Below are positions 49,273 through 58,322 of a DNA stretch of 64,000 nt, piece by piece. The notes under the pieces were generated by a model. That model made no database searches. It had not been told where the DNA came from and saw nothing but the letters and a program-made list of their open reading frames with translations. Each line of letters opens with the position of its first letter. The stretch's first letter is position 1. This DNA comes from Ensifer adhaerens (GTDB lineage: Bacteria > Pseudomonadota > Alphaproteobacteria > Rhizobiales > Rhizobiaceae). The translations under genes were made by a program, and so were the position numbers. The DNA lies in contig NZ_CP083349.1 of assembly GCF_020035535.1 (NCBI RefSeq), positions 1,674,001-1,738,000 of the forward strand. The letters are read 5' to 3'.

Positions 49273-49854
49273 ATGCCGCTACCGTTCAGCTCCGCCTCAT
49301 CGCGTCGCGTCGCATCCCTTCTTCTCGCTACGACCACATTGATCACCGCCGCGCCGGCGGTGGCTGCGGATGGTGTCTTCGACGAAATGCGCTTCGGCGT
49401 GACGACGTCGATTGCTGCCGGCGGCAAGCAGGAAGACGGGGTGTTTCCGTCGTTCACCGTGTATTTCGACCCGTTCGATGCAGATGGCGCCGTCGATCTC
49501 GGCGAGAAGCTGCTGCGTCCGCGGGTCTATACCGGTGCGGCCGTTGCAACCGCGTCCAACGGTGTCAATCAGGCCTATGGTGGCTTGAGCTGGACCTTCG
49601 ACATGACGAAGCGCCTCTTCGTCGAGTTCGGCGCCGGCGGTACGGTTCATGACGGCGACCTCGACAACCACAGCGGCTCCGGTCCCCAGCTCGGCTGCCG
49701 CTTCCTCTTCCGCGAATATGCCGCTGCCGGCGTTCGCCTGGACGAGCACTGGAACGTTTCGGCGACCGTGGAACACGCGTCTCATGCCAATCTGTGCGAC
49801 GGCCCAAACAATGGCCTGACACGCGCCGGTCTCGCGCTCGGCTACAAGTTCTGA
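49273..49854 (+). CDS. PagL-like acyloxyacyl hydrolase (outer membrane)
   Basis: 193 residues with a signal peptide cleaved near 'APAVAADG' (about residue 31), then a small beta-barrel pattern ending in 'GLALGYKF' with a terminal Phe, as outer-membrane proteins do. The last part, 'ATVEHASHANLCDGPNNGL', resembles the PagL lipid A 3-O-deacylase active site (H-x-S-N). The Asn is replaced by His here. A role in removing an acyl chain from lipid A is likely but not certain. It is followed by a strong terminator. Confidence 0.78.
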   Translation: MPLPFSSASSRRVASLLLATTTLITAAPAVAADGVFDEMRFGVTTSIAAGGKQEDGVFPSFTVYFDPFDADGAVDLGEKLLRPRVYTGAAVATASNGVNQAYGGLSWTFDMTKRLFVEFGAGGTVHDGDLDNHSGSGPQLGCRFLFREYAAAGVRLDEHWNVSATVEHASHANLCDGPNNGLTRAGLALGYKF

Positions 49855-49889
49855 CGCGAGCCGCCGCATCAGCCTCCTGCAAAGCTTTG

Positions 49890-49925
49890 TACGGGCGTCA
49901 ACCGCTGTTGATCGCCCGTATTTTT
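49890..49925 (+). terminator. Intrinsic terminator after the PagL-like gene
   Basis: TACGGGCG (49890-49897) pairs with CGCCCGTA (49913-49920), extended inward by TCAAC/GTTGA, followed by TTTTT. Confidence 0.88.
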
Positions 49926-49973
49926 CTGTCGCGCCGCGCCGCAGCATAGGCTAAAGAAGCCGCAAAGCGCCCA

Positions 49974-50076
49974 CTTCAGCGCCGCGCGTCTCATCAGACG
50001 CGCAAAGGACGCTGTAGCACTTTAGGTTGCTGCATGTTTTTGTCCTGAAATCGGTACGATTTAGGGACACATGCAG
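49974..50076. repeat. Two-hairpin dispersed intergenic repeat (copy 3, best preserved)
   Basis: Module A (49974-50017) begins CTTCAGCGCCGCGCGTCT and closes with AGACGCGC...GCTGTAG. Module B (50030-50076) runs from CTGCATG to CATGCAG with inner arms TGTCC..AATCG / CGATT..GGACA. This copy shows both modules most clearly. It lies 78 bases upstream of purL. Confidence 0.8.
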
Positions 50077-50154
50077 TTGTGTCTGTTGCGGTTCGCACGC
50101 GCCCTATTCCTCTTGACGGGATTGCGCGCCGCCCGAAGGATTTGACGGTCGACG

Positions 50155-52386
50155 ATGACGATTTCCAACACCCGCCCCATCACCCCGGACCTCATCGCAT
50201 CGCACGGGCTGAAGCCTGACGAGTACGAGCGCATTCTGAGCCTGATCGGACGCGAGCCGACCTTTACCGAACTCGGTATCTTCTCGGCCATGTGGAACGA
50301 GCACTGCTCCTACAAATCTTCGAAAAAGTGGCTGCGCACGCTGCCGACCAAGGGGCCGCGCGTCATCCAGGGCCCCGGCGAAAACGCCGGCGTGGTCGAC
50401 ATCGATGACGGCGACTGCGTCGTCTTCAAGATGGAGAGCCACAACCACCCGTCCTATATCGAGCCCTATCAGGGCGCTGCGACCGGCGTCGGCGGCATCC
50501 TGCGCGACGTCTTCACCATGGGCGCCCGTCCCGTCGCGGCGATGAACGCGCTGCGCTTCGGTTCGCCGGATCATCCGAAGACCCGCCACCTCGTTTCCGG
50601 CGTCGTTGCCGGTGTCGGCGGCTACGGCAACTCCTTCGGCGTTCCGACTGTCGGCGGCGAAGTCGAGTTCGACGCCCGCTACAACGGCAACATCCTCGTC
50701 AACGCCTTTGCTGCCGGCCTCGCCAAGAGCGACGCGATCTTCTACTCGAAGGCTGAAGGTGTCGGCCTTCCGGTCGTCTATCTCGGCGCCAAGACCGGCC
50801 GTGATGGTGTCGGTGGCGCGACCATGGCGTCTGCCGAATTCGACGAGTCGATCGAAGAGAAGCGCCCGACCGTTCAGGTCGGCGACCCCTTCACCGAAAA
50901 GTGCCTGCTCGAAGCCTGCCTCGAGCTGATGCAGACCGGCGCCGTTATCGCCATCCAGGACATGGGTGCAGCCGGCCTAACCTGCTCGGCGGTCGAAATG
51001 GGCGCCAAGGGCGACCTCGGCATCGAGCTCAACCTCGATAGCGTTCCGGTCCGTGAAGAGCGCATGACGGCTTACGAAATGATGCTGTCGGAAAGCCAGG
51101 AGCGCATGCTCATGGTGCTGGAGCCCGCGAAGGAAGAAGTCGCCAAGGCGATCTTCGTCAAGTGGGGCCTCGATTTTGCGATCGTCGGCAAGACCACCGA
51201 CGACCTGCGTTTCCGCATCCTGCACCAGGGCGAGGAAGTCGCAAACCTGCCGATCAAGGAACTGGGCGACGAAGCCCCGGAATATGATCGTCCCTGGACC
51301 CCGGCCAAGACCACGGCACCGCTTGCGACCAACGACATTCCGGCCGCCGATGTCGCCGACGCGCTCGTCAAGCTTGTCGGTTCGGCCAACAACTCCTCGC
51401 GCCGTTGGGTTTACGAGCAGTACGACACGCTGATCCAGGGCAATTCGCTGCAGCTTCCCGGCGGCGACGCCGGCGTCGTCCGCGTCGAAGGTCATGCCTC
51501 AAAGGCGCTCGCCTTCTCGTCCGACGTGACGCCGCGCTATGTCGAAGCCGATCCTTACGAAGGCGGCAAGCAGGCGGTCGCCGAGTGCTGGCGCAACCTG
51601 ACGGCAACCGGATCACTGCCGCTGGCAGCCACCGACAACCTCAACTTCGGAAACCCGGAACGCCCCGAAATCATGAGTCAGCTGGTTCATGCCATCAAGG
51701 GCATCGGCGAGGCCTGCACCGCGCTCGACTTCCCGATCGTGTCGGGCAACGTCTCGCTCTACAACGAGACCAACGGCCAGGCGATCCTGCCGACCCCGAC
51801 GATCGGCGGCGTTGGCCTGATCAGGGACTGGTCGAAGATGGCGCGCATCCGCTTTGCCGCTGAAGGCGAGACGATCCTGCTCGCCGGCGCCCCTGCTGGC
51901 CTCGGCTCCCATATCGCCCAGTCCGTCTACATGCGCGACGTCCACGGCCGTACTGACGGTCCGGCACCGCATGTCGACCTCGCGCACGAGCGCAAGGTTG
52001 GCGACTTCGTCCGCGGCCTGATCGTCGACGGTCTCGTGACCGCCGTTCACGATTGCTCGTCGGGCGGACTTGCACTTGCCGTTGCCGAAATGGCGATGGC
52101 ATCGGGCATCGGCGCTGCCGTCGACGCCGTTGCCGGTCATGACCCGATTGCCACCTTCTACGGTGAAGACCAGGGTCGCTATGTCGTGACCGTCGCTGCC
52201 GGCGCGCTCGATGCGGTTGCCGCCCGTGCGAAGGCTGCAGGCGTCTCGCTCCCCGTGATCGGCAAGACCGGCGGCGACGCCGTCAAGCTCGGCGACGCCA
52301 AGGCGGTTTCGGTCGCAGATCTGCGTGCCGCCCACGAGGCCTGGTTCCCGGAATTCATGCAGGGCGACCTCGCACCGGAGAACTGA
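50155..52386 (+). CDS. purL: Phosphoribosylformylglycinamidine synthase subunit PurL
   Basis: The 743-residue large subunit (small-PurL type) makes FGAM from FGAR with ammonia from PurQ. Conserved stretches are '[23 protein letters not shown]', '[25 protein letters not shown]', '[12 protein letters not shown]' and '[13 protein letters not shown]'. The length fits the PurS/PurQ-dependent form. An upstream 'GAAGGA' is too distant for an ideal ribosome site, but the family begins here. It has its own promoter region holding a repeat. Confidence 0.98.
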   Translation: MTISNTRPITPDLIASHGLKPDEYERILSLIGREPTFTELGIFSAMWNEHCSYKSSKKWLRTLPTKGPRVIQGPGENAGVVDIDDGDCVVFKMESHNHPSYIEPYQGAATGVGGILRDVFTMGARPVAAMNALRFGSPDHPKTRHLVSGVVAGVGGYGNSFGVPTVGGEVEFDARYNGNILVNAFAAGLAKSDAIFYSKAEGVGLPVVYLGAKTGRDGVGGATMASAEFDESIEEKRPTVQVGDPFTEKCLLEACLELMQTGAVIAIQDMGAAGLTCSAVEMGAKGDLGIELNLDSVPVREERMTAYEMMLSESQERMLMVLEPAKEEVAKAIFVKWGLDFAIVGKTTDDLRFRILHQGEEVANLPIKELGDEAPEYDRPWTPAKTTAPLATNDIPAADVADALVKLVGSANNSSRRWVYEQYDTLIQGNSLQLPGGDAGVVRVEGHASKALAFSSDVTPRYVEADPYEGGKQAVAECWRNLTATGSLPLAATDNLNFGNPERPEIMSQLVHAIKGIGEACTALDFPIVSGNVSLYNETNGQAILPTPTIGGVGLIRDWSKMARIRFAAEGETILLAGAPAGLGSHIAQSVYMRDVHGRTDGPAPHVDLAHERKVGDFVRGLIVDGLVTAVHDCSSGGLALAVAEMAMASGIGAAVDAVAGHDPIATFYGEDQGRYVVTVAAGALDAVAARAKAAGVSLPVIGKTGGDAVKLGDAKAVSVADLRAAHEAWFPEFMQGDLAPEN

Positions 52387-52430
52387 GACAGGAACAGCGC
52401 CACCACGGCAGGTGATTTTCCGGACGCGCC

Positions 52431-53351
52431 ATGTTCGATTGGAACGACCTGAAATATTTTCTCGCCGTGGCGCGCACCGGCTCCACGCTTGCGGCTGCTC
52501 GCAGCCTCAAGGTCAATCAGACGACCGTCGCACGCCGGATCGACGCGCTCGAACGCGGTCTCGGCCTCACCCTCTTCGTGCGCCTTCCGAACGGCTATCG
52601 CCTGACGGAGCGCGGGGAAGCGACCGTCGCGCTCGCCGAGCAGGTCGAGCAAGGCGCGAGCACGCTCGCCGACACGGCCCGCGGCTGGAACCGGACGATT
52701 GCCGGCACCGTGCGTGTGACCACTACGGAGATTCTTGCCATCGACGTTGTGGCGCCGTTGGTCGCCGAACTGCGCAGTCAGCACCCGTCATTGTCTATTG
52801 AGTTGATCGCCGACGACCGCCGGCTCGATCTTTCGTGCGGTGAAGTGGATGTCGCGTTGCGTGTCGGCTCCTGTCCCGAAGAGCCGGGTATCGTCCGGCG
52901 CCGGCTTGCAACCAGCGTCTGGGCGCTTCATTGCGCCCGATCCTACGCCGAGCGCCACGGCTTGCCGGGCACCATTGCCGACCTCGGCCGGCATGAGATC
53001 GTTGGCGGAACTGGCAGTCTCAAGGAATTGGGCCCGCTCGTTGCCTTGCGCAAAGCGGCACCCGACGCCCCGATCGGCATCCGCTGCAATTCCGTGCCCA
53101 ATCTGATAGCCGCAGTGCGCTCCGGGATGGCCATCGGCCCGCTTCCCTGCTGGGCTGCCTTCGAGGACGATGGCTTGCTGCGCTGTCCTGTTCCGGAGCT
53201 CGAGGCCCGTTCGGACATTTGGCTCCTCTATCACGAAAGCCTGCGTGAGAGCCCACATGTCCGGCTGTTCCGCGAAGCGGTGACGGCGCGCTTTGAAGTC
53301 GTCCGCCACCGGTTCGAGGGACGCTCCGCCCCGGGGGTTCAAGCGGTTTAA
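52431..53351 (+). CDS. LysR-family transcriptional regulator
   Basis: 306 residues. The N-terminal helix-turn-helix is 'DLKYFLAVARTGSTLAAARSLKVNQTTVARRIDALE', followed by the LysR effector domain. The target is unknown. It lies 44 bases after purL on the same strand and converges with the NTF2-like gene, with a 4-base overlap of the two 3' ends. Confidence 0.93.
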   Translation: MFDWNDLKYFLAVARTGSTLAAARSLKVNQTTVARRIDALERGLGLTLFVRLPNGYRLTERGEATVALAEQVEQGASTLADTARGWNRTIAGTVRVTTTEILAIDVVAPLVAELRSQHPSLSIELIADDRRLDLSCGEVDVALRVGSCPEEPGIVRRRLATSVWALHCARSYAERHGLPGTIADLGRHEIVGGTGSLKELGPLVALRKAAPDAPIGIRCNSVPNLIAAVRSGMAIGPLPCWAAFEDDGLLRCPVPELEARSDIWLLYHESLRESPHVRLFREAVTARFEVVRHRFEGRSAPGVQAV

Positions 53352-53794
53352 AACTCCTCTTCCTTACCCGCCGGACAATGGCTGGCGGCCTCCGGAAAAC
53401 CCAGTTGCCGCGCCTGTGCGCCGCCGTCTCGCGCGCCCCACCGCCGTGCGATCTTGCCAGCCTTGAACTCGAACCATTCAATCGCAAGCAACTCGTAAGA
53501 GCGGCCCGTCGGTTGATTGAAGTCCAGAAACGGGCCGGTCCATTTGCCGGTTTCGCGCAGGCGAACCGCGACGGTGTCTTCGTATGCGACCATGGACAGG
53601 ACGTCGAGCCTCATGTTCAGCCCGTGGTGAAGATCGTGCCAGACCCGTGCGGCAAAATCGAAGGCGCCGGCACCCACCACGCCCTGAATCTCCGCGTCGG
53701 TGGCAAAGAGCGGACGCAGGGCCTCGATGTCGCCTGCATTCATCGCCCGCACATAGGCTTCGACCGTTGCCCTATTCGCCTGATCACGTGACAT
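53348..53794 (-). CDS. SnoaL/NTF2-like protein
   Basis: 148 residues of the NTF2-like superfamily ('AYVRAMNAGDIEALRPLFATDAEIQG', 'WHDLHHGLNMRLDVLSMVAYEDTVAVRL'). Such proteins are small cone-shaped enzymes or binding proteins (ester cyclases, isomerases); no specific reaction can be assigned. The 3' end overlaps LysR by four bases on the opposite strand, which is unusual and leaves no room for a terminator. Confidence 0.82.
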   Translation of the reverse strand: MSRDQANRATVEAYVRAMNAGDIEALRPLFATDAEIQGVVGAGAFDFAARVWHDLHHGLNMRLDVLSMVAYEDTVAVRLRETGKWTGPFLDFNQPTGRSYELLAIEWFEFKAGKIARRWGARDGGAQARQLGFPEAASHCPAGKEEEF

Positions 53795-54093
53795 ATGACT
53801 TCCCTAGCGGTGCCCGGCACATCCGCGCGGGCTGTTGAAATGAAGGGGCGGCAACGGGCTTCCGCCTCGGCTCACCAGCCCTTGCGCACTAGAGCGGAAC
53901 CGGCATTTCACTGCTATCAGCTTTGTCGCAGCAACCTTCTGCAGATTTGCAGAACGTCAATTGTCGGCCGCACCTCGTTGTTGCTCACCTGATTCAGCAA
54001 TTGCGTTTCGCCCCTGAATCGTGGTTCCCTGAGGGTATGGAGCGGTACTGGCGACGCGGTCGGCACTGCAGAAAAACAAGGAGTTGGCGTATC
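53795..54093. other. 299-base spacer before bolA
   Basis: Divergent promoter region of the NTF2-like and bolA genes. One palindrome, TTCTGC-AGATTT-GCAGAA at 53937-53954, is the only structure that stands out. No ORF or RNA gene is supported. Confidence 0.4.
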
Positions 54094-54327
54094 ATGCCCA
54101 TGACACCAGGCGACATCGAAGACATGATCAAGGCCGGGATTCCCGGAGCCAAGGTCACGATCCGCGATCTGGCCGGTGACGGCGACCACTATGCCGCCGA
54201 AGTCGTGGCCGAAGCGTTTCGTGGCAAGACTCGCGTGCAGCAGCACCAGATGGTCTACAACGCGCTCAAGGGCAACATGGGGGGTGTCTTGCACGCCCTC
54301 GCCCTGCAGACGAGCGCGCCGGAGTGA
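54094..54327 (+). CDS. bolA: BolA-family protein
   Basis: 77 residues of the BolA family. The variable loop and 'AEAFRGKTRVQQHQMVYNALKG' with the conserved His, a possible Fe-S ligand, are seen. BolA proteins pair with CGFS glutaredoxins to bind or sense [2Fe-2S] clusters, and a CGFS glutaredoxin gene lies 0.5 kb downstream. The start at 54094 has AGGAG ten bases upstream. This is the short (BolA2/IbaG-like) size class. Confidence 0.93.
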   Translation: MPMTPGDIEDMIKAGIPGAKVTIRDLAGDGDHYAAEVVAEAFRGKTRVQQHQMVYNALKGNMGGVLHALALQTSAPE

Positions 54328-54333
54328 GCCGGA

Positions 54334-54576
54334 ATGGCTGATCTGATCAAGGAACTTGTCAGCGGCGTTGTCGATAGCGCGCTGAGGGAAATCCTCAAGA
54401 AGACCGGCGTCAAGCGAACCTCGACCAAGCGGACGAAGCGTCGGGCGCGGACGACTTCCGGCGGCGGCATCCTCGGGGATATCCTCGAGGCTGCCGTCAG
54501 CAAGCCGGCCAAGAAGCAGGTTAGCCGTCGCCGTACGGCTGCGGCGCGCAGCAAGACCCGTCGCCGCACCGCCTGA
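54334..54576 (+). CDS. Small very basic protein between bolA and grxD
   Basis: 80 residues. A short helical N-terminus ('ADLIKELVSGVVDSALREIL') is followed by an Arg/Lys/Thr-rich stretch with about 27 basic residues, separated by a second short helix ('GILGDILEAAV'). I recognise no family. It starts six bases after the bolA stop with 'GGAATG' spacing. The composition suggests nucleic-acid binding, as in histone-like tails, but this is inference. Confidence 0.7.
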   Translation: MADLIKELVSGVVDSALREILKKTGVKRTSTKRTKRRARTTSGGGILGDILEAAVSKPAKKQVSRRRTAAARSKTRRRTA

Positions 54577-54581
54577 CGGCG

Positions 54582-54623
54582 GCATGTTCCTTAATTCCTG
54601 GTCGATTTAAGGATTAAACGTGC
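54582..54623. repeat. Dispersed repeat, module B only (copy 4)
   Basis: GCATGTTCCTTAATTCC, a short loop, GTCGATTTAAGGATTAAACGTGC: the same outer and inner arms as module B of the full repeats, with no module A beside it. It lies in the 237-base spacer before grxD; the rest of that spacer shows only a small GGTGGTGAAAATCACC hairpin. Confidence 0.6.
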
Positions 54624-54813
54624 AAGTCAAAGGTCTCTGCAGTGCGCTTTGCGCGTGGTCTGATGAGGCGCGTGGCGCGGGAGTGGTAATAAAACCACAT
54701 CTTGAGGACCATCAATATTTGTTGCGAATGGGTGGTGAAAATCACCGATATGCATGCTATCTAAGAGCCAATAGATATCCGGCCCTTGAAGCCGGCGCAG
54801 GAAGGAAGACAAG

Positions 54814-55152
54814 ATGAGCGGAATTCACGAATTCATCGACAATGAAGTCAAGACGAACGATGTGGTGCTCTTCATGAAGGGTACGCCGCAGTTCCCGCAG
54901 TGTGGCTTCTCCGGTCAGGTGGTCCAGATTCTCGATTACATCGGCGTCGACTACAAGGGCGTCAATGTGCTCGCCGACGCGGACCTGCGCCAGGGCATCA
55001 AGGATTACTCCAATTGGCCGACGATCCCCCAGCTCTACGTCAAGGGCGAATTCGTTGGCGGTTGCGACATCGTGCGCGAGATGTTCCAGGCCGGCGAACT
55101 GCAGTCGCACCTTGAGGCGCAGGGTATTGCCGTCAAGGGTGCCGCTGCCTGA
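54814..55152 (+). CDS. grxD: Monothiol (CGFS) glutaredoxin
   Basis: 112 residues. The active site is '[14 protein letters not shown]' with Cys30 in CGFS. '[24 protein letters not shown]' supplies the GSH-binding segments. Such proteins hold a [2Fe-2S] cluster bridged by glutathione and pass it on, often with BolA. The ATG follows 'GGAAGGAAGACAAG'. It is followed by a strong terminator. Confidence 0.96.
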   Translation: MSGIHEFIDNEVKTNDVVLFMKGTPQFPQCGFSGQVVQILDYIGVDYKGVNVLADADLRQGIKDYSNWPTIPQLYVKGEFVGGCDIVREMFQAGELQSHLEAQGIAVKGAAA

Positions 55153-55183
55153 TCTAGCGACGCCTCGTCCCGATCTTTCGGAG

Positions 55184-55206
55184 AAGGCGGGCAACCGCCT
55201 TTTTTG
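55184..55206 (+). terminator. Intrinsic terminator after grxD
   Basis: AAGGCGG-GCAA-CCGCCTT followed by TTTT, about 30 bases after the grxD stop. Confidence 0.9.
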
Positions 55207-55532
55207 ATTCTGACGGTCGTTCCGGATCGCCTAATTTTCGTTGTTCTTCTGGAGGCTTTGCGCGCGTGTTCGCGTCGGAGCCGTCGAGATGCGTTAAGAG
55301 CGTGCTTCCTTTACGAGTGCCTGCCGGCGCTCAGGAGCGGGCGAAGGCCGGATATCCGATGTCCGGCCTGTCATGAATCGGTTGCGATCGTTCGGCATAA
55401 GCTGGCCGTAGAGGTCCTCGCCTCGCTCTGGCGCCGGAAGTCCGGTCCCCGCCGCTCGACGCACACCTTGCTTCATGCCGGCCCGGTCCGTGCGGTTTCA
55501 TATCGCCCCGGCGGCCCCTGCTCGAAATTCAT
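55207..55532. other. Long structured leader/spacer before the exporter genes
   Basis: 326 bases with no convincing gene; the only long ORF here is Arg/Cys-rich and lacks a ribosome site. A hairpin AGGCCGGA / TCCGGCCT spans 55345-55369. The region leads to a terminator-like hairpin and a short Cys-rich ORF, so it may be a regulated leader or carry a small RNA. Confidence 0.45.
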
Positions 55533-55631
55533 ATGTCTGCCGGCGTGACGCCAGCAGACACCCTCTTTTTCCGGATCTGCTCCGGACCAACCTGTTCCGC
55601 TTGCGCCCGATGCGCCGTTAGGACTTTTTGA
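55533..55631 (+). CDS. Putative Cys-rich leader peptide
   Basis: A 32-codon ORF (MSAGVTPADTLFFRICSGPT, then CSACARCAVRTF) ends two bases before the exporter start. It has Cys at 16, 21, 24 and 27 (C-x4-C-x2-C-x2-C). Its first codons form one arm of a terminator-like hairpin. No good ribosome site precedes the ATG, so translation is unproven. If real, it could be an attenuation peptide sensing metal, thiol stress or translation block. Confidence 0.35.
   Translation: MSAGVTPADTLFFRICSGPTCSACARCAVRTF
55535..55570 (+). terminator. Attenuator-like hairpin upstream of the exporter
   Basis: GTCTGC-C-GGCG / CGCC-A-GCAGAC with loop TGA forms a 10-bp stem with one mismatch, followed six bases later by TTTTT. 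It lies inside the leader ORF and 65 bases upstream of the exporter start. A second small hairpin CCGGA/TCCGG follows at 55571-55585. Confidence 0.5.
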
Positions 55632-55633
55632 AA

Positions 55634-56872
55634 ATGACAAGCACGACCAACGACGACGCCCGGCCCGGCCTCACGAAATTCCAGTTCATTGCATTGATGG
55701 CCATGCTGATGGCGACCAACGCGATCTCGATCGACATCATGCTTCCCGGCCTGCAGCAGATCGGCGCGAGCCTTGGCGTTGCCTCCGAAAATGAGCGGCA
55801 GTACATCATTACCGCCTATCTGCTCGGCATGGGCGTGGCACAACTGTTCTTCGGCCCGCTGTCGGATCGGTTCGGCCGTAAGCCGCCGCTTCTCGCTGGC
55901 CTCGTTCTCTACGCACTTTGTGCGCTCGCAATCGCCGTCGTGCCAAGCTTCGGCCTCATGCTGGCGTTGCGCTTCGTCCAGGGCGCGGGTGCGGCGGCGA
56001 CGCGCGTCATCACCATTTCGATCGTGCGCGACGTCTATGGCGGCCGGCAGATGGCGGAGGTCATGTCGCTGGTCATGATGGTGTTCATGATCGTTCCGGT
56101 CATCGCGCCCAGCATAGGTCAGCTCATCATCAGCTTTGCGGAATGGCACATGATCTTCGTGGTCGTCGCAGTCTATGCGGTGATGATCATCGCGCTCGTC
56201 GTTTCAAAGCTTGACGAAACCCTTGATCCGGCGCATCGCCGCGACTTCACGCCGTCGGTCATCCTCAGCGGTTTCCGCATCGTGCTGACCAACCGGCTGT
56301 CGCTGCTCTATACGCTCGCGACCTCTGTGATCCTTGGCGCGCTCTTCGGGTTCATCAACTCGGCGCAACAGGTGCTCGTCGGCGTCTACGGCCTAGGCGT
56401 GTGGTTTCCGCTTGTCTTCGCGGCGTTTGCCGGTATGATGGCGGTCGCTTCCTTCACCAACTCCCGCCTCGTCCGCCGCTTCGGCATGCGGCCGCTTTCG
56501 CACGCAGCGCTCTGCGGCTTCACGCTCGCAAGTTTCGTCTGGATGTCGGCCTCACTCTATGGACCGTTGCCCTTCCCGGTTTTCGTCGTGCTCTACTGCG
56601 CCACGATGTTCCAGTTCGGGTTGATCGCGCCAAACTTCAACGCCATGGCCATGGAGCCGCTCGGACACGTCGCCGGAACCGCGTCCTCCGTGCTCGGCTT
56701 CATGCAGACGATCGGTGGAAGCATGATCGGAGCCTTCATCGGCCAGTCTTTCGACGGTACGGCTACACCCCTTGCCACTGGCTACTTCACCGTTGCCGCG
56801 ATTGGTCTCGTTTTCGTTTTCATCGCCGAACGCGGCAAGCTGTTCAAACCGCACCATCAGCCGGCCGGCTGA
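55634..56872 (+). CDS. MFS multidrug exporter, Bcr/CflA type (first)
   Basis: 412 residues with 12 predicted membrane helices. Motif A between helices 2 and 3 is 'GPLSDRFGRKPPLL', and the Bcr/CflA-type opening 'ISIDIMLPGLQQIGASLG' with the buried Asp is present. It probably exports small toxic compounds by proton antiport across the inner membrane. The ATG at 55634 lies two bases after the leader ORF stop. A paralogue follows 100 bases downstream. Confidence 0.9.
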   Translation: MTSTTNDDARPGLTKFQFIALMAMLMATNAISIDIMLPGLQQIGASLGVASENERQYIITAYLLGMGVAQLFFGPLSDRFGRKPPLLAGLVLYALCALAIAVVPSFGLMLALRFVQGAGAAATRVITISIVRDVYGGRQMAEVMSLVMMVFMIVPVIAPSIGQLIISFAEWHMIFVVVAVYAVMIIALVVSKLDETLDPAHRRDFTPSVILSGFRIVLTNRLSLLYTLATSVILGALFGFINSAQQVLVGVYGLGVWFPLVFAAFAGMMAVASFTNSRLVRRFGMRPLSHAALCGFTLASFVWMSASLYGPLPFPVFVVLYCATMFQFGLIAPNFNAMAMEPLGHVAGTASSVLGFMQTIGGSMIGAFIGQSFDGTATPLATGYFTVAAIGLVFVFIAERGKLFKPHHQPAG

Positions 56873-56875
56873 TCT

Positions 56876-56918
56876 CTACAGTGCCATGCGTGTCTTAAGA
56901 CGCGAAAGGTCGCTGTAG
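56876..56918. repeat. Dispersed repeat, module A only (copy 5)
   Basis: CTACAGTGCC, then GCGTGTCTT/AAGACGCG, closing with CGCTGTAG: the same module A as in the full repeats, without module B. It lies just after the first exporter gene. Confidence 0.65.
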
Positions 56919-56972
56919 CGCCCCAAACTGCCGGCCAGTCTCTCCAAAGATTGAATTTACGGGTTTTCCCAA

Positions 56973-58265
56973 ATGTCCACCACTGCCAATCAATCCGAAC
57001 ATATCGACGGGGTTTCCGGGGCTCAGCGCCTCAACATGGGGATCGTCGAGTTCATCATCACCATCGCCGTCATGACGGCGAGCGTCGCCATCGCCATCGA
57101 CAGCATGCTGCCGGCGTTGCCGGCCATCGGCCAGTCGCTGAACGTCGCCAACACCAACGATAGCCAGCTGGTGATTGGCGTCTTCTTCCTCGGCTTCGGC
57201 CTTTCGCAGATCTTCTTCGGCAGTCTTTCCGACGCCTTCGGCCGTCGCAAGGTACTGCTGGGCGGCCTCGCGTTCTTCACCGTGTCGATGTTTTCGGCTG
57301 CGCTTACCCAGAGCTTTGAGACGCTGCTCATCCTGCGCTTCATTCAGGGTATCGGCGCCGCCGCGATCCGCATCACCACCATGGCGATCGTGCGCGACTG
57401 CTTTGGCGGCCGCGAGATGGCGCGCGTCATGTCCTATGTCATGATCGTGTTCATGATCGTGCCGATCGTCGCCCCTTCGATCGGCCAGCTCGTGATCCTC
57501 TACGCCAACTGGCACTGGATTTTCATCCTGATCGGCGTCATCGGAGCGATCCTGTTCGTCTGGGCCTTTTCCCGCATGAAGGAGTCCCTGCCCCGCGAGG
57601 AGCGCATGCCGCTTTCCGTCGGTGCGGTCGTTTCCGGTTTCAAGACCGTTCTTACCAATCGCATCACCTGCGGCTACATGATCGGCATGACGCTCTTCAC
57701 CGCCGTTATCTGCGCCTACATCGTCACGGTTCAGCAGATCTTCGGCGAGGTTTATGGCCTCGGCGACTGGCTGCCGATCGCCTTTGCCGGCACGGCGGGC
57801 GGCATCGCGGTCGCGAATTTCGCCAACGGCTTCTTCGTCCGCAGCTTCGGCATGCGCCGCATCTCGCACGTCTCGATGATCCTGTTCACGCTGATCTCGG
57901 TCGCGGGCTTCGTGATGTCACTCTCCGGCACGCCGGCCTTCGTCGTCAGCTACCTGATGTTCTCGGTGCTGCTGATGTTCTTTGCGGTCATCGCGACGAA
58001 CTTTACTGCAATCAGCCTGGAGCCGATGGGCCACCTCGCCGGCACGGCAACGGCCATCACCGGCTTCGTCTCCACAACCGGTGGCGCCTTGATCGGCGGC
58101 GCCGTTGGCCAGCTCTTCAACGGTACGCTGCAGCCGCTTCTCGGTGGTTTCGCCCTCTTCGGCATCCTGACCATCCTGGCGACGCTCTGGGCCGAGAAGG
58201 GCAAACTCTTCACTCATCCCGGCGACAAAGACGTCTCCATGGATCACGGCGGCGGCCATATGTAA
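56973..58265 (+). CDS. MFS multidrug exporter, Bcr/CflA type (second)
   Basis: 430 residues, 12 helices, clearly paralogous to the previous protein along its length ('VAIAIDSMLPALPAIGQSLN', 'GSLSDAFGRRKVLLGG', 'YVMIVFMIVPIVAPSIGQL', 'NFTAISLEPMGHLAGTATAI'). The pair looks like a tandem duplication with divergence. It ends with a His-rich tail ('DHGGGHM'). The IS-like element begins 48 bases after its stop. Confidence 0.9.
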   Translation: MSTTANQSEHIDGVSGAQRLNMGIVEFIITIAVMTASVAIAIDSMLPALPAIGQSLNVANTNDSQLVIGVFFLGFGLSQIFFGSLSDAFGRRKVLLGGLAFFTVSMFSAALTQSFETLLILRFIQGIGAAAIRITTMAIVRDCFGGREMARVMSYVMIVFMIVPIVAPSIGQLVILYANWHWIFILIGVIGAILFVWAFSRMKESLPREERMPLSVGAVVSGFKTVLTNRITCGYMIGMTLFTAVICAYIVTVQQIFGEVYGLGDWLPIAFAGTAGGIAVANFANGFFVRSFGMRRISHVSMILFTLISVAGFVMSLSGTPAFVVSYLMFSVLLMFFAVIATNFTAISLEPMGHLAGTATAITGFVSTTGGALIGGAVGQLFNGTLQPLLGGFALFGILTILATLWAEKGKLFTHPGDKDVSMDHGGGHM

Positions 58266-58322
58266 TTCGCCCCTCGCGCTATGAAAAAGCCCGCCCGGAG
58301 TGATCCCCAGCCACTTACTTAA

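Noticed and set aside
55204..55548. 114-codon ORF in the spacer after grxD
   Set aside because: It begins inside the grxD terminator, has no ribosome site and an Arg/Cys/Pro-rich random-looking sequence.
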